Below, piece by piece: positions 35,691 to 43,210 of a DNA stretch of 64,000 bases. Location: positions 39,224-103,223 of the forward strand of contig NZ_PVUE01000018.1 of assembly GCF_003003235.1 (NCBI RefSeq), written 5' to 3'. Made by a program: the position numbers and the translations under genes. Source of the stretch: Antricoccus suffuscus. GTDB taxonomy: Bacteria; Actinomycetota; Actinomycetes; Mycobacteriales; Antricoccaceae. Every line of letters starts with the position of its first letter. Positions within the stretch are counted from its first letter, which is position 1. The notes under the pieces are model-generated. The model did not search any database. It was not told the DNA's origin and worked only from the letters and a program-made list of their open reading frames with translations.

Positions 35691-37195
35691 GCTGGGGTTC
35701 CTTCGGTCAGGCTGGCGGAGACGATGGCATCGGTGGTCAGGGTTGGCCCTGACAAGCGGGCGGTGATGCGGCCATCTCGCATGACGAGGACCGTGGCGCA
35801 GATCTCGGCAAGCTCCTCGGCGTCACTGGACGTGATCAGCAGCGCCGCTCCCCCGCGGGCAGCCTGGCCGAGTGCGTTGTAGATCGCCTGCTTGCCGCCG
35901 ACGTCGACGCCTTGTGTCGGCTCGTCGAGAAGCAGTACGCGCGATCCGCGCCGCAACCAACGCGCCAGCACGGTCTTCTGCTGGTTACCGCCGCTAAGGG
36001 TGGAGAACTGTCGCTCGGGTGCCGCGGGCGAGACTTCGAGGCGCTTAAGCCACGTCCGGACGTCGCGCTGTTCGGCCCGGAGACTTATCCACCGAAGTGA
36101 AGGGGAGGGGAGGTCTGGCAAAGTGACGTTCTCTGTCAGGGTCATGTAGGGCGTGGCGCTGTGCAGCCGTCGGTCCGCCGGCAGATACCCGACGCCTGCG
36201 GAGATCGACGCGGGAGGCTGGCCCAGCGTGACCGGTGTGCCGGCGATAGTGATCTGTCCTGCGAACGGCAATTGCTGGCCGAAGAGCAGCCGGTTGAGCT
36301 CGTCACGACCTGAGCCGTCCAGGCCCGCGACACCGAGGATCTCACCGGCGTGCAGATCCAAGTCGAGGTCACGCACCCCTCGACCCGACACACCTCGCGC
36401 CGTCAGCAGCACAGCGCCCGCGCTCGTCGGGGGCGCCGGGTACAGCTCATCGAGCGGCCGGCCGGCGATATGGGTGACCAGCTCACGCTGCGTCGTCTGG
36501 TTGACCGCGCTGCTGAAGACATGGCGGCCGTCACGGAGCACCGAAACCGTGTCGGCGATCTGGAAGACTTCGTCCAGGCGGTGCGTGACGTAGAGAACCG
36601 GCGTGCCGGTGGCTTGCACCCGCCGCACCACCTCGAAGAGCACGTCGACTTCGTGGGCCGGCAGCGTCGCGGTCGGCTCATCGAGGACGAGCAGTCCAGC
36701 CGCCGATGAGGTGCCGCGCAGCGTACGGGCGATCGCGAGGATCGTCTTCTGCGCCGGGGACAGCTCACGGACGGGGCGGCGAACGTCGACGCCATCCATC
36801 AGCATCTGGACCAGTTCGCGGGCAGCGGCTGCCTCACGACGTCCGCTCAGCCACCACTTGCCGGCGTATTCGCTGCCCAGTGCAAGGTTGTCAATGACGT
36901 TCAGATCCGGGATGAGTCCGAGGTCTTGGTGGACGAATCGCAGACCGGCGCGGTGCGCCGCTGTTGCTGAACCGAGTGTGAGTGGTTCGCCGTTGAGGTA
37001 TGCCGTACTGCCTGGGTCGGGGGAGTGGTAGCCGGCCAGGATCTTGATCAGGGTGGACTTGCCGGAGCCGTTGGCTCCGAGCAAGGCGTGGACCGTCCCC
37101 GGCAGGATGTCGAGGTCGACCCCGGCCAGCGCGCGCTGGCCGGGGAACGACTTCGACATGCCCCGCAGGCTCAGGCCGACGGAGGACTGCGACAT
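35687..37195 (-). CDS. ABC importer ATPase, RbsA-like with two ABC domains
   Basis: 502 residues. Domain 1 has Walker A GANGSGKS near 39, LSPAQKTILAIAR as a degenerate signature, and VLDEPTATL. Domain 2 begins near 255 with a degenerate Walker A, GLDGSGRDE, but keeps LSGGNQQK and LLDEPTQGVDVG. That asymmetry is normal for RbsA/XylG-type double ATPases. The ATG shares a base with the stop of the binding-protein gene (TGATG). Confidence 0.93.
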   Translation of the reverse strand: MSQSSVGLSLRGMSKSFPGQRALAGVDLDILPGTVHALLGANGSGKSTLIKILAGYHSPDPGSTAYLNGEPLTLGSATAAHRAGLRFVHQDLGLIPDLNVIDNLALGSEYAGKWWLSGRREAAAARELVQMLMDGVDVRRPVRELSPAQKTILAIARTLRGTSSAAGLLVLDEPTATLPAHEVDVLFEVVRRVQATGTPVLYVTHRLDEVFQIADTVSVLRDGRHVFSSAVNQTTQRELVTHIAGRPLDELYPAPPTSAGAVLLTARGVSGRGVRDLDLDLHAGEILGVAGLDGSGRDELNRLLFGQQLPFAGQITIAGTPVTLGQPPASISAGVGYLPADRRLHSATPYMTLTENVTLPDLPSPSLRWISLRAEQRDVRTWLKRLEVSPAAPERQFSTLSGGNQQKTVLARWLRRGSRVLLLDEPTQGVDVGGKQAIYNALGQAARGGAALLITSSDAEELAEICATVLVMRDGRITARLSGPTLTTDAIVSASLTEGTPA

Positions 37196-38325
37196 CAGCT
37201 GATCAGCCAGGCCTTGTAGTACTGGTTCTGGTAGTCCGGAATGCTGAACACTTTGCCGTTGGCGGGGGCATTGTCCTTGGTAACGAGGTGCAGGATGCCC
37301 AGCGGCTGCGACTCAGCGACCTTGCCGTCCTGCCAGTAGTGCGCGAGCAGGTCGAGCGACATGTACTGCGGGATGCCGCTGGCGCCTACGGTCGCGGCCG
37401 CCTGACCGCCGCTTCCGATCGCGGTGATGCTGAGGCTGCCAGAACGTCCTGTGAGCAGCTTGACCTTGTCGGTCAGGCCGGCCGCGGCCAGCGCCTGCGG
37501 GACACCAGCGGTCGCATCGCCGACCGGGAACACGATGTAGGTCACGTCCGGGTGACTCTGCACATAGCTGACAACCTGCGACGGCACAGCCTTGCCGATG
37601 TCGGCGGCTGAGAAGGTCTGGGTCTCGGAGGAGCAGTCCGGGCAGACCTTCTTGAGTTCGCCGGTGAAACCCTCCTGCGGTGCCTTCAGGTCCGGGTACG
37701 ACGGCTCGTTGAAGTACGCGGCCTTGCCCTTGCCGTCGGAGTCCGAGATCACCCAGTCGGCGAGGATCTTGCCCTCGAGACGGTTCTGCTCGTCCGACCC
37801 GAGCTTGGCGATCACGGCGCCACCAGGGATGTTGGGGCCGTTGAGCTCGATGACCGGAATTTTCTTCGACTTGAGGGTGTCGAGCTGGTCGGCGATGGCC
37901 GAGTCCGGAAGGAGGGAGTTCGCGATCACGGCGTCACCCGGATTCTGTGCGATCGAAGTCCAGGTCGAAGTGATGACGTCAGGGGTGTTGCCGCCATTGA
38001 CGATCTTGACGGTCCACCCCAGCTTGGCCGCGCCCTCCTTGAGCGTGTCGGCCCAGTCGTTGCAGGCTGCGAGTGCGCAGGACACGTAGGTGATCTTCTT
38101 GCCTGAGGCCGGCTTGGCCGTCAGTGGCGTCAGGTCGAGGGACGGGTTGTCGTCGAGGTACGGCTTGAGCGCGGCGAGCGCCGTGGCGGCGGGGCCGGAC
38201 GAGCCCGTGCTCGGCGCTGTGGAGGACCCGGTCGCCCCGTCGCTGGCACCGTCGGAGTTGCCGCACGCGGACAGCATGCCGAGGCCGAACACGGCGACCA
38301 CGACTGCTGGTTTGAAGAGTCTCAT
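37195..38325 (-). CDS. Sugar-type ABC solute-binding lipoprotein (periplasmic-binding-protein 4-like)
   Basis: 376 residues from ATG at 38325 with CGGAGAAA upstream; the ten-residue longer start lacks a signal. Lipoprotein signal MRLFKPAVVVAVFGLGMLSAC with lipobox LSAC, then a Ser/Gly/Thr linker. The body (KKITYVSCALAACNDWADTL, VIANSLLPDSAIADQLDTLKS, KKIPVIELNGPN) fits the RbsB-like fold that binds sugars or other small solutes. First gene of the leftward operon. Site 5 lies 109 bp upstream. Confidence 0.9.
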   Translation of the reverse strand: MRLFKPAVVVAVFGLGMLSACGNSDGASDGATGSSTAPSTGSSGPAATALAALKPYLDDNPSLDLTPLTAKPASGKKITYVSCALAACNDWADTLKEGAAKLGWTVKIVNGGNTPDVITSTWTSIAQNPGDAVIANSLLPDSAIADQLDTLKSKKIPVIELNGPNIPGGAVIAKLGSDEQNRLEGKILADWVISDSDGKGKAAYFNEPSYPDLKAPQEGFTGELKKVCPDCSSETQTFSAADIGKAVPSQVVSYVQSHPDVTYIVFPVGDATAGVPQALAAAGLTDKVKLLTGRSGSLSITAIGSGGQAAATVGASGIPQYMSLDLLAHYWQDGKVAESQPLGILHLVTKDNAPANGKVFSIPDYQNQYYKAWLIS

Positions 38326-38412
38326 TTTCTCCGTTGGCTCCCGTCTATCGCGCACGCACTCAGCGCGCGCGGTGTAAATGATTGCGGCAGAATGTGCCTG
38401 ACATCATAGGCA

Positions 38413-38440
38413 TTGTCAACTAGCAAACCTAACCTATGCT
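38413..38440 (+). promoter_or_regulatory. Sigma-70-type promoter for the 38.5-kb crotonase
   Basis: TTGTCA (38413-38418), 16-bp spacer, TATGCT (38435-38440), with the start codon 37 bp further. The -10 hexamer lies within the inverted repeat at 38434-38451, so repressor binding would compete with polymerase. Confidence 0.45.
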
Positions 38441-38451
38441 GGCTGACATAT
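38434..38451. promoter_or_regulatory. Candidate TetR operator (site 5), divergent control region
   Basis: CTATG-CTGGCTGA-CATAT lies between the leftward sugar-type ABC operon and the rightward crotonase. One site could control both directions. Confidence 0.58.
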
Positions 38452-38477
38452 AATTGGCTGCGTGTTACACTCTGATT

Positions 38478-39260
38478 GTGACTGACTTCACCCTTGATAT
38501 CGACCTCCGTTCTGACCATGTGGCGACGATCGCGTTCGGCCGCGGTGCCAACAACTTCTTCGATGTGCGGCTGATCTCTGCGATCGCTGATGCGCTTGAT
38601 GGGCTTGCTGCAGATGGCAGTGCCCGTGCGGTCGTGCTGACCGGGATGGGTCAGCACTTCTGTGCAGGTGCTGACCTGGCCAGGGGGCCGGGCGACGTCG
38701 AAGACACAGTCGGCGGGTCCGAAGGCCCGCATCTGTACGACGCAGCGGTGCGCCTTTTCGAGCAGCCGCTGCCTTTGGTGGCGGCTGTTCAAGGTGCAGC
38801 CATCGGCGGCGGGCTCGGGCTAGCGCTGGCCTGCGACTTCCGGATCGCCTCACCGGATGCGCGCTTCTCCGCACCCTTTGCGCGGCTCGGGGTCCACAAC
38901 GGCTTCGGCACGTCGGTGACGTTGCCGCTGGCCGTCGGGCATCAGAAGGCCATCGAGCTGCTCTATACCGGCCGTCGCGTCAAGGCTACAGAAGCGGCAG
39001 CGATCGGATTGGTCGACATCCTTGCCAATGAGGGAACTTCGCTTGCCGGCGCGCATGCGCTTGCCCGCGAGATCGCCGCCTCCGCCCCGCTGGCGGTCCA
39101 GTCGATGCGGGTCACGATGCGGGGCCACCTTGCCAATGCCGTCCGGGCTGCGACCGAGCGCGAAAAGACCGAGCAGGCCATCCACTTCGCAACCGGCGAC
39201 GCGGCTGAAGGGATCCGCGCAGACCGCGAGCGCCGGGCCCCAGTCTTCCTCGGCCGTTAA
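38478..39260 (+). CDS. Enoyl-CoA hydratase/isomerase (crotonase) family protein
   Basis: 260 residues from GTG at 38478; a TTG 24 bases earlier is weaker. Motifs HFCAGADLARGPG near 57-66 and GAAIGGGLGLALACDFRIAS near 105. The position of the first catalytic Glu is Gly (GGGLG) and the second region reads APFARLG, so both glutamates seem absent, as in the 16.5-kb crotonase. Divergent from the sugar-type ABC operon and followed by aldehyde and alcohol dehydrogenases, each with an operator or ribosome binding site of its own. Confidence 0.87.
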   Translation: MTDFTLDIDLRSDHVATIAFGRGANNFFDVRLISAIADALDGLAADGSARAVVLTGMGQHFCAGADLARGPGDVEDTVGGSEGPHLYDAAVRLFEQPLPLVAAVQGAAIGGGLGLALACDFRIASPDARFSAPFARLGVHNGFGTSVTLPLAVGHQKAIELLYTGRRVKATEAAAIGLVDILANEGTSLAGAHALAREIAASAPLAVQSMRVTMRGHLANAVRAATEREKTEQAIHFATGDAAEGIRADRERRAPVFLGR

Positions 39261-39263
39261 GCT

Positions 39264-39281
39264 ACATGCTGATTGACATAG
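39264..39281. promoter_or_regulatory. Candidate TetR operator (site 6)
   Basis: ACATG-CTGATTGA-CATAG: the right half-site and 8-bp core match site 3 and site 1 closely, and the left half-site has two mismatches. TTGACA inside it can serve as a -35 (39273-39278), with CAATAT near 39297 as a poor -10. The aldehyde dehydrogenase starts 106 bp downstream. Confidence 0.52.
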
Positions 39282-39387
39282 ACTAAGGTAGCGTGACAAT
39301 ATCGACTCGATGTGAGCGGCGGCATAGTACGTGCCTGCCCGCGGCCGAGCCGATCCAAGCGTCCAAACTCGCGAAACAGGAGTCCTC

Positions 39388-40881
39388 TTGAGCACCTTGA
39401 GCCCCGGACCGTCGACTCCCGACCGGTTCTTCATTGGAGGTGAATGGGTCGCGGCATCCGGGTCGACCACGTTCGACGTCGTAAATCCCACGACCGAGGA
39501 GCCGCTGTACCAGGTCGCGCAGGCGCAGGCGGCCGATATCGACCGTGCGGTCACTGCCGCCCGCACCGCCTTCGACGAGGGCCCGTGGCCGCGGATGACG
39601 CCGGTCGAGCGTGGCGAGTACATCCGTGCTTTGGCCGCAGGTCTCGCCCAGCGTGTCCCGGCGATCGCGAGCATCTGGTCGAGCGAGATGGGCATTCTGC
39701 ACCCGGTCGCGCAGTACCTCTCCATGAGTGCGGCAGGCACCTACAACATGTACGCCGACATGGCGAGCGAATTCCAGTTCATCGAGAGGCACACGCCGAC
39801 CAGTGGGGGGAAGGTCGGCCTGCTCGTGCGCGAGCCGGTCGGCGTGGTGGGCGCGATCATTCCGTGGAACGGCCCGGTCGCACTCACCGCTCTCAAGGTT
39901 GCCCCGGCCCTACTCGCAGGCTGCACGGTCGTCGTGAAGTCATCTCCGGAGGCGCCGGGCGCCGGCAACGTCCTGGCCGAGGTCGCCGAGCAGGTCGGTT
40001 TGCCCGCCGGCGTTCTCAATGTCGTGACGGCGGACCGCGAAAAATCGGAGCTGCTCGTGCGCGACCCGCGGGTCGACAAGATCAGCTTCACCGGCTCCAC
40101 GGTCGCTGGACGCCGCATCGCCTCGATCCTGGGCGAGCGGATCGGCCGGTACACGCTCGAACTCGGGGGAAAGTCCGCCGCGATCGTGCTCGACGACGCC
40201 GATCTCGGCAGCGTTGCCACGTCCCTGGCTGGCGGGGTCGTCGTCATGAGCGGCCAGGCGTGCGCCGCGCTTACCCGCGTTGTTATCAGCAGGTCCCGTC
40301 ACGATGACCTCGTGGACGCGCTCGCCGCGATATTCTCCGCCATCCAGGTCGGCGACCCGTTCGACGCCAGCACGCACATGGGGCCGCTCGCGATGGAACG
40401 CCAGCTTGCGCGCGTCAAGGACTACATCGCGTCGGGCAAAGCCGAAGGCGCGCGGCTCGCCTCCGGCGGTGGCCGCCCCGAGACACTCGACCGAGGCTTC
40501 TTCGTTGAACCGACCCTCTTTGCGAACGTGTCGAACTCCTCGACGATCGCACGCGAGGAGATCTTTGGTCCGGTTCTGTCGGTCATTCCCGCCGACGACG
40601 AGGCCGACGCCATCCGAATCGCGAACGACAGCATCTTCGGTCTCAACTCGGCCGTCTACACCCCTGATGCCGAACGCGCCTTGCACGTCGCCCGGCAGAT
40701 TCGCTCGGGCACGGTCGGGCACAACGGAAACCGCTCTGACTTCGGCATCGCCTTCGGTGGTTTCAAACAGTCGGGTGTCGGGCGCGAGGGCGGTCGGGAG
40801 GGCCTGCTGCCCTACCTGGAGACCAAGACCGTGGTGCTCGACAGCGAGCCCGCCGGCATCCCCCCGCTTCCCGGCAGCTGA
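39388..40881 (+). CDS. Aldehyde dehydrogenase (NAD(P)+-dependent)
   Basis: 497 residues from TTG at 39388 with AGGAG seven bases upstream. Family hallmarks: PWNGPVALTALKVAPALLAG near 155, FTGSTVAGRRIA near 235, catalytic Glu in LELGGKSAAIVLDDADL near 258, catalytic Cys in GQACAALTR near 292, and EEIFGPVLSVIP near 390. It oxidises an aldehyde to the acid, a substrate type for the synthetases or CoA-transferase of this block. It precedes an alcohol dehydrogenase by 41 bp, giving an alcohol-aldehyde-acid sequence. Confidence 0.93.
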   Translation: MSTLSPGPSTPDRFFIGGEWVAASGSTTFDVVNPTTEEPLYQVAQAQAADIDRAVTAARTAFDEGPWPRMTPVERGEYIRALAAGLAQRVPAIASIWSSEMGILHPVAQYLSMSAAGTYNMYADMASEFQFIERHTPTSGGKVGLLVREPVGVVGAIIPWNGPVALTALKVAPALLAGCTVVVKSSPEAPGAGNVLAEVAEQVGLPAGVLNVVTADREKSELLVRDPRVDKISFTGSTVAGRRIASILGERIGRYTLELGGKSAAIVLDDADLGSVATSLAGGVVVMSGQACAALTRVVISRSRHDDLVDALAAIFSAIQVGDPFDASTHMGPLAMERQLARVKDYIASGKAEGARLASGGGRPETLDRGFFVEPTLFANVSNSSTIAREEIFGPVLSVIPADDEADAIRIANDSIFGLNSAVYTPDAERALHVARQIRSGTVGHNGNRSDFGIAFGGFKQSGVGREGGREGLLPYLETKTVVLDSEPAGIPPLPGS

Positions 40882-40922
40882 ACCTGCCGATCATCGACCC
40901 ACACAGCGAAAAGGACATCCAC

Positions 40923-42068
40923 ATGAAGACTCGTGCCGCCATCCTCTGGGGCCAGGGGCAGGACTGGAGCGTCGAGGAGATCGAGCTCGATCCCCCCAAG
41001 ACCGGCGAGGTGCTCATCAAGCTCGTTGGCAGCGGCCTGTGCCACTCCGACGAACACCTCCGCACCGGCGACCTCACAGTGCCCGCCGACGTCGCGCAGG
41101 CGCTGAGCATCCACCAGTACCCGGTGATCGGCGGTCATGAGGGCGCCGGCGAGGTGGTCGAGGTTGGTCCGGGCGTCACCTCGGTGAAGCCTGGTGACCA
41201 TGTCGCGCTCAGCTTCATGCCGGCCTGCGGCAAGTGCCCGTCGTGCAACAGCGGCCGGACCAACCTCTGCGACGTCGGCGCCTTCCTCGGCCTGGGTATG
41301 CAGCCGACCGACTTCACCGCGCGCCACCACTCCGGCGCGGGCCAGGACCTGCAGATCAGCTGCTTCCTGGGCACCTTCGGCGAGTACACCGTCGCCTCCG
41401 AGATGAGCGTCATCAAGATCGACGACGACATCCCGCTCGAGAAGGCCGCCGTCGTGGGGTGCGGCGTCACCACCGGCTGGGGCTCCGCCGTGTACGCCGC
41501 CGGCGTCAAGGCCGGCGACACCGCTGTGATCGTCGGCACCGGCGGCATCGGCATGAACGCGGTGCAGGGCGCCGCGATGATGGGGGCGGAGAACGTCATC
41601 GCCGTGGAGACCGTGGACTGGAAGCGCGAGAAGGCCCGCGAGTTCGGCGCGACTCACACGGCCGCGTCGATCGAGGAGGCGGTGCAGCTGGTCGGCGAGA
41701 TCACCCGGGGCCGCCTCGCGGACAAGGTCGTGATCTCGGTCGGAGTCGCCGATGCCGACCTGATCGCGCCGGCGATGTCGATGACCGCCAAGGGCGGCCG
41801 GGTCGTGCATACGGCGGTGGCCCCGCTCGCGCAGACCGAGGTCAAGCTCGACCTCACCGAGCTGACTTTCTGGCAGCGTGAGCTCGTTGGCACCGTCTTC
41901 GGCTCCGCGAACCCGCGCTACGACATCCCCCGGCTCCTGGCGCTGTACAAGGCGGGCAAGCTCAAGCTCGACGAGCTCGTCACCAACGAGTACAAACTCG
42001 ACGACATCAACCGGGGCTACGACGACATGTACAACGGCACCAACATCCGCGGGTTCCTGCGCTACTGA
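40923..42068 (+). CDS. Zinc-containing alcohol dehydrogenase, NDMA-dependent type (MDR family)
   Basis: 381 residues from ATG at 40923. Catalytic zinc ligands are in GLCHSD near 40, GGHEGAG near 65 and VVGCGVTTGWG near 180. The structural zinc loop is CGKCPSCNSGRTNLC near 100. The nucleotide-binding motif is GTGGIG near 207. The overall pattern (FLGLGMQPTDFTARHH, TFGEYTVASEMSVIKI) is that of actinobacterial NDMA-dependent alcohol dehydrogenases with tightly bound nicotinamide cofactor. It would oxidise an alcohol to the aldehyde used by the preceding gene's product. Confidence 0.92.
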   Translation: MKTRAAILWGQGQDWSVEEIELDPPKTGEVLIKLVGSGLCHSDEHLRTGDLTVPADVAQALSIHQYPVIGGHEGAGEVVEVGPGVTSVKPGDHVALSFMPACGKCPSCNSGRTNLCDVGAFLGLGMQPTDFTARHHSGAGQDLQISCFLGTFGEYTVASEMSVIKIDDDIPLEKAAVVGCGVTTGWGSAVYAAGVKAGDTAVIVGTGGIGMNAVQGAAMMGAENVIAVETVDWKREKAREFGATHTAASIEEAVQLVGEITRGRLADKVVISVGVADADLIAPAMSMTAKGGRVVHTAVAPLAQTEVKLDLTELTFWQRELVGTVFGSANPRYDIPRLLALYKAGKLKLDELVTNEYKLDDINRGYDDMYNGTNIRGFLRY

Positions 42069-42494
42069 TGGCGCACACTGGAGTAGAGACGAGTCCTCTC
42101 TACTCCGCGAACAAGACCTCCGGCGAGCTGATCGTCGAGGCGTTCGACGGGTTCGCACCCTACGAAGCATTCGTGCTCGGAGACCGACGGCGTGTGTGAC
42201 CTACGCGCAAGCCGGAAATCAGCTCAGCCGTATCCAGCAGGTGTTCGCGCAACACACGGCATTGGGGCTGGAAGCGCAGTTGCTGCGTTGGCACCGAACT
42301 CGGCGGAAATCTGGCTGGTGCAGGCTGCCGCCTACCTGTTGGGTGCCAGCTACACAGGGCTACATCCGCTGGGCTCTGTAGACGACCACCTATCCGTCTG
42401 TGCCGACGCCTCCATTGACTTGGTGGTGTCCATCCCTCGTTCTCCAAGACGGCTGCAGGGCTCGCCGAGAAGGCGGGTGGCCAACTGCTACTGA
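42068..42494 (+). pseudogene. N-terminal remnant of a fatty-acid-CoA ligase-like gene
   Basis: ATG at 42068 opens MAHTGVETSPLYSANKTSGE and continues to AYEAFVLGDRRRV before a stop. A shift of frame then gives VTYAQAGNQLSRIQQVFAQH, and another gives GAGSAVAALAPNSAEIWLVQ with AAAYLLGASYTGLHPLGSVDDHL. This is the first 120 or so residues of an AMP-forming CoA ligase distinct from the two synthetases in this block. At least two frameshifts and loss of everything downstream make it non-functional. Confidence 0.75.
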
Positions 42495-42539
42495 TGTCTC
42501 TTGGCCCGACCGACGATGCCACCGACCTGTTGCAGTTGA

Positions 42540-43091
42540 TTGAGGGCGTCCATGGCCAACCGCTCAAGCCCGGGCCAGCCGGGGTTGGGCAAGGCGAAGG
42601 CGAAAGCGCGGGCGATCGAGCTGTTGGACCGGGTCGGTATCCCGGAGCCGGCGCGGCGGTACGGCGCGTACCCGTTTGAGATGAGTGGCGGGATGTTGCA
42701 GCGGGTGTTGATCGCGATGGCGATCAGCTGCGAACCTAGCGTGTTGATCGCGGCGTTAGCGGCCGATCCGCAGGTGATTGTGGCTGATGAGGCGGTGTCG
42801 GCGCTGGATGTCTCGACGCAGGCGCAGATCCTGAACCTGTTGAAGGATATTCAGGCCGAGCGGGGTTTGGCGTTCTTGTTCATTACGCATGATCTTGGTG
42901 TGGTGCGGCAGGTCGCGGACCGGATCGCGGTGATGAATTTGGGTGAGATCGTGGAGCAGGGCGACGCGGATCAGGTCTTCGACGCGCCCGCTCAGGAGTA
43001 CACGCAGTCGTTGTTGTCGGCGGTACCAGAAGTCTCCGCGAAAGCACGCCGCGCACGCGCGGCCGCAGTCTCCGGATCTGGAACGGCTTAA
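42540..43091 (+). pseudogene. Chimeric remnant of two oligopeptide-type ABC ATPases
   Basis: From about 42590 the frame matches a DppD-type ATPase (RAIELLDRVGIPEPARRYGAY, FEMSGGMLQRVLIAMAISCEPSVLIA). It then jumps to the DppF type at ALAADPQVIVADEAVSALD and continues with FITHDLGVVRQVADRIAVMN and LSAVPEVSAK. Walker A of both is missing. The simplest reading is a deletion that joined the middle of one ATPase gene to the end of the next. It implies that a fourth peptide-type ABC system once stood here. It abuts the plasmid relaxase region. Confidence 0.78.
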
Positions 43092-43210
43092 GTTACGTAA
43101 GACCGCCGTGCCGTCGATCCAGGGCGTACAAGCCTGACAAATGGATCCGTTCGCGGGACGGGCACGTAATCCTGTCGGGAGCCGGACTCAAAACTGGCAT
43201 CACTATGTTG

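Noticed and set aside
33793..35882. Long rightward frames opposite the CoA-transferase and sugar-type permease
   Set aside because: Antisense to two genes with overlapping starts and clear family signatures; the translated text is low-complexity Asp/Arg.
40812..42170. 452-codon leftward frame opposite the alcohol dehydrogenase
   Set aside because: Shadow of a high-GC gene; no motif and no ribosome binding site, while the sense strand has a full zinc-enzyme pattern.
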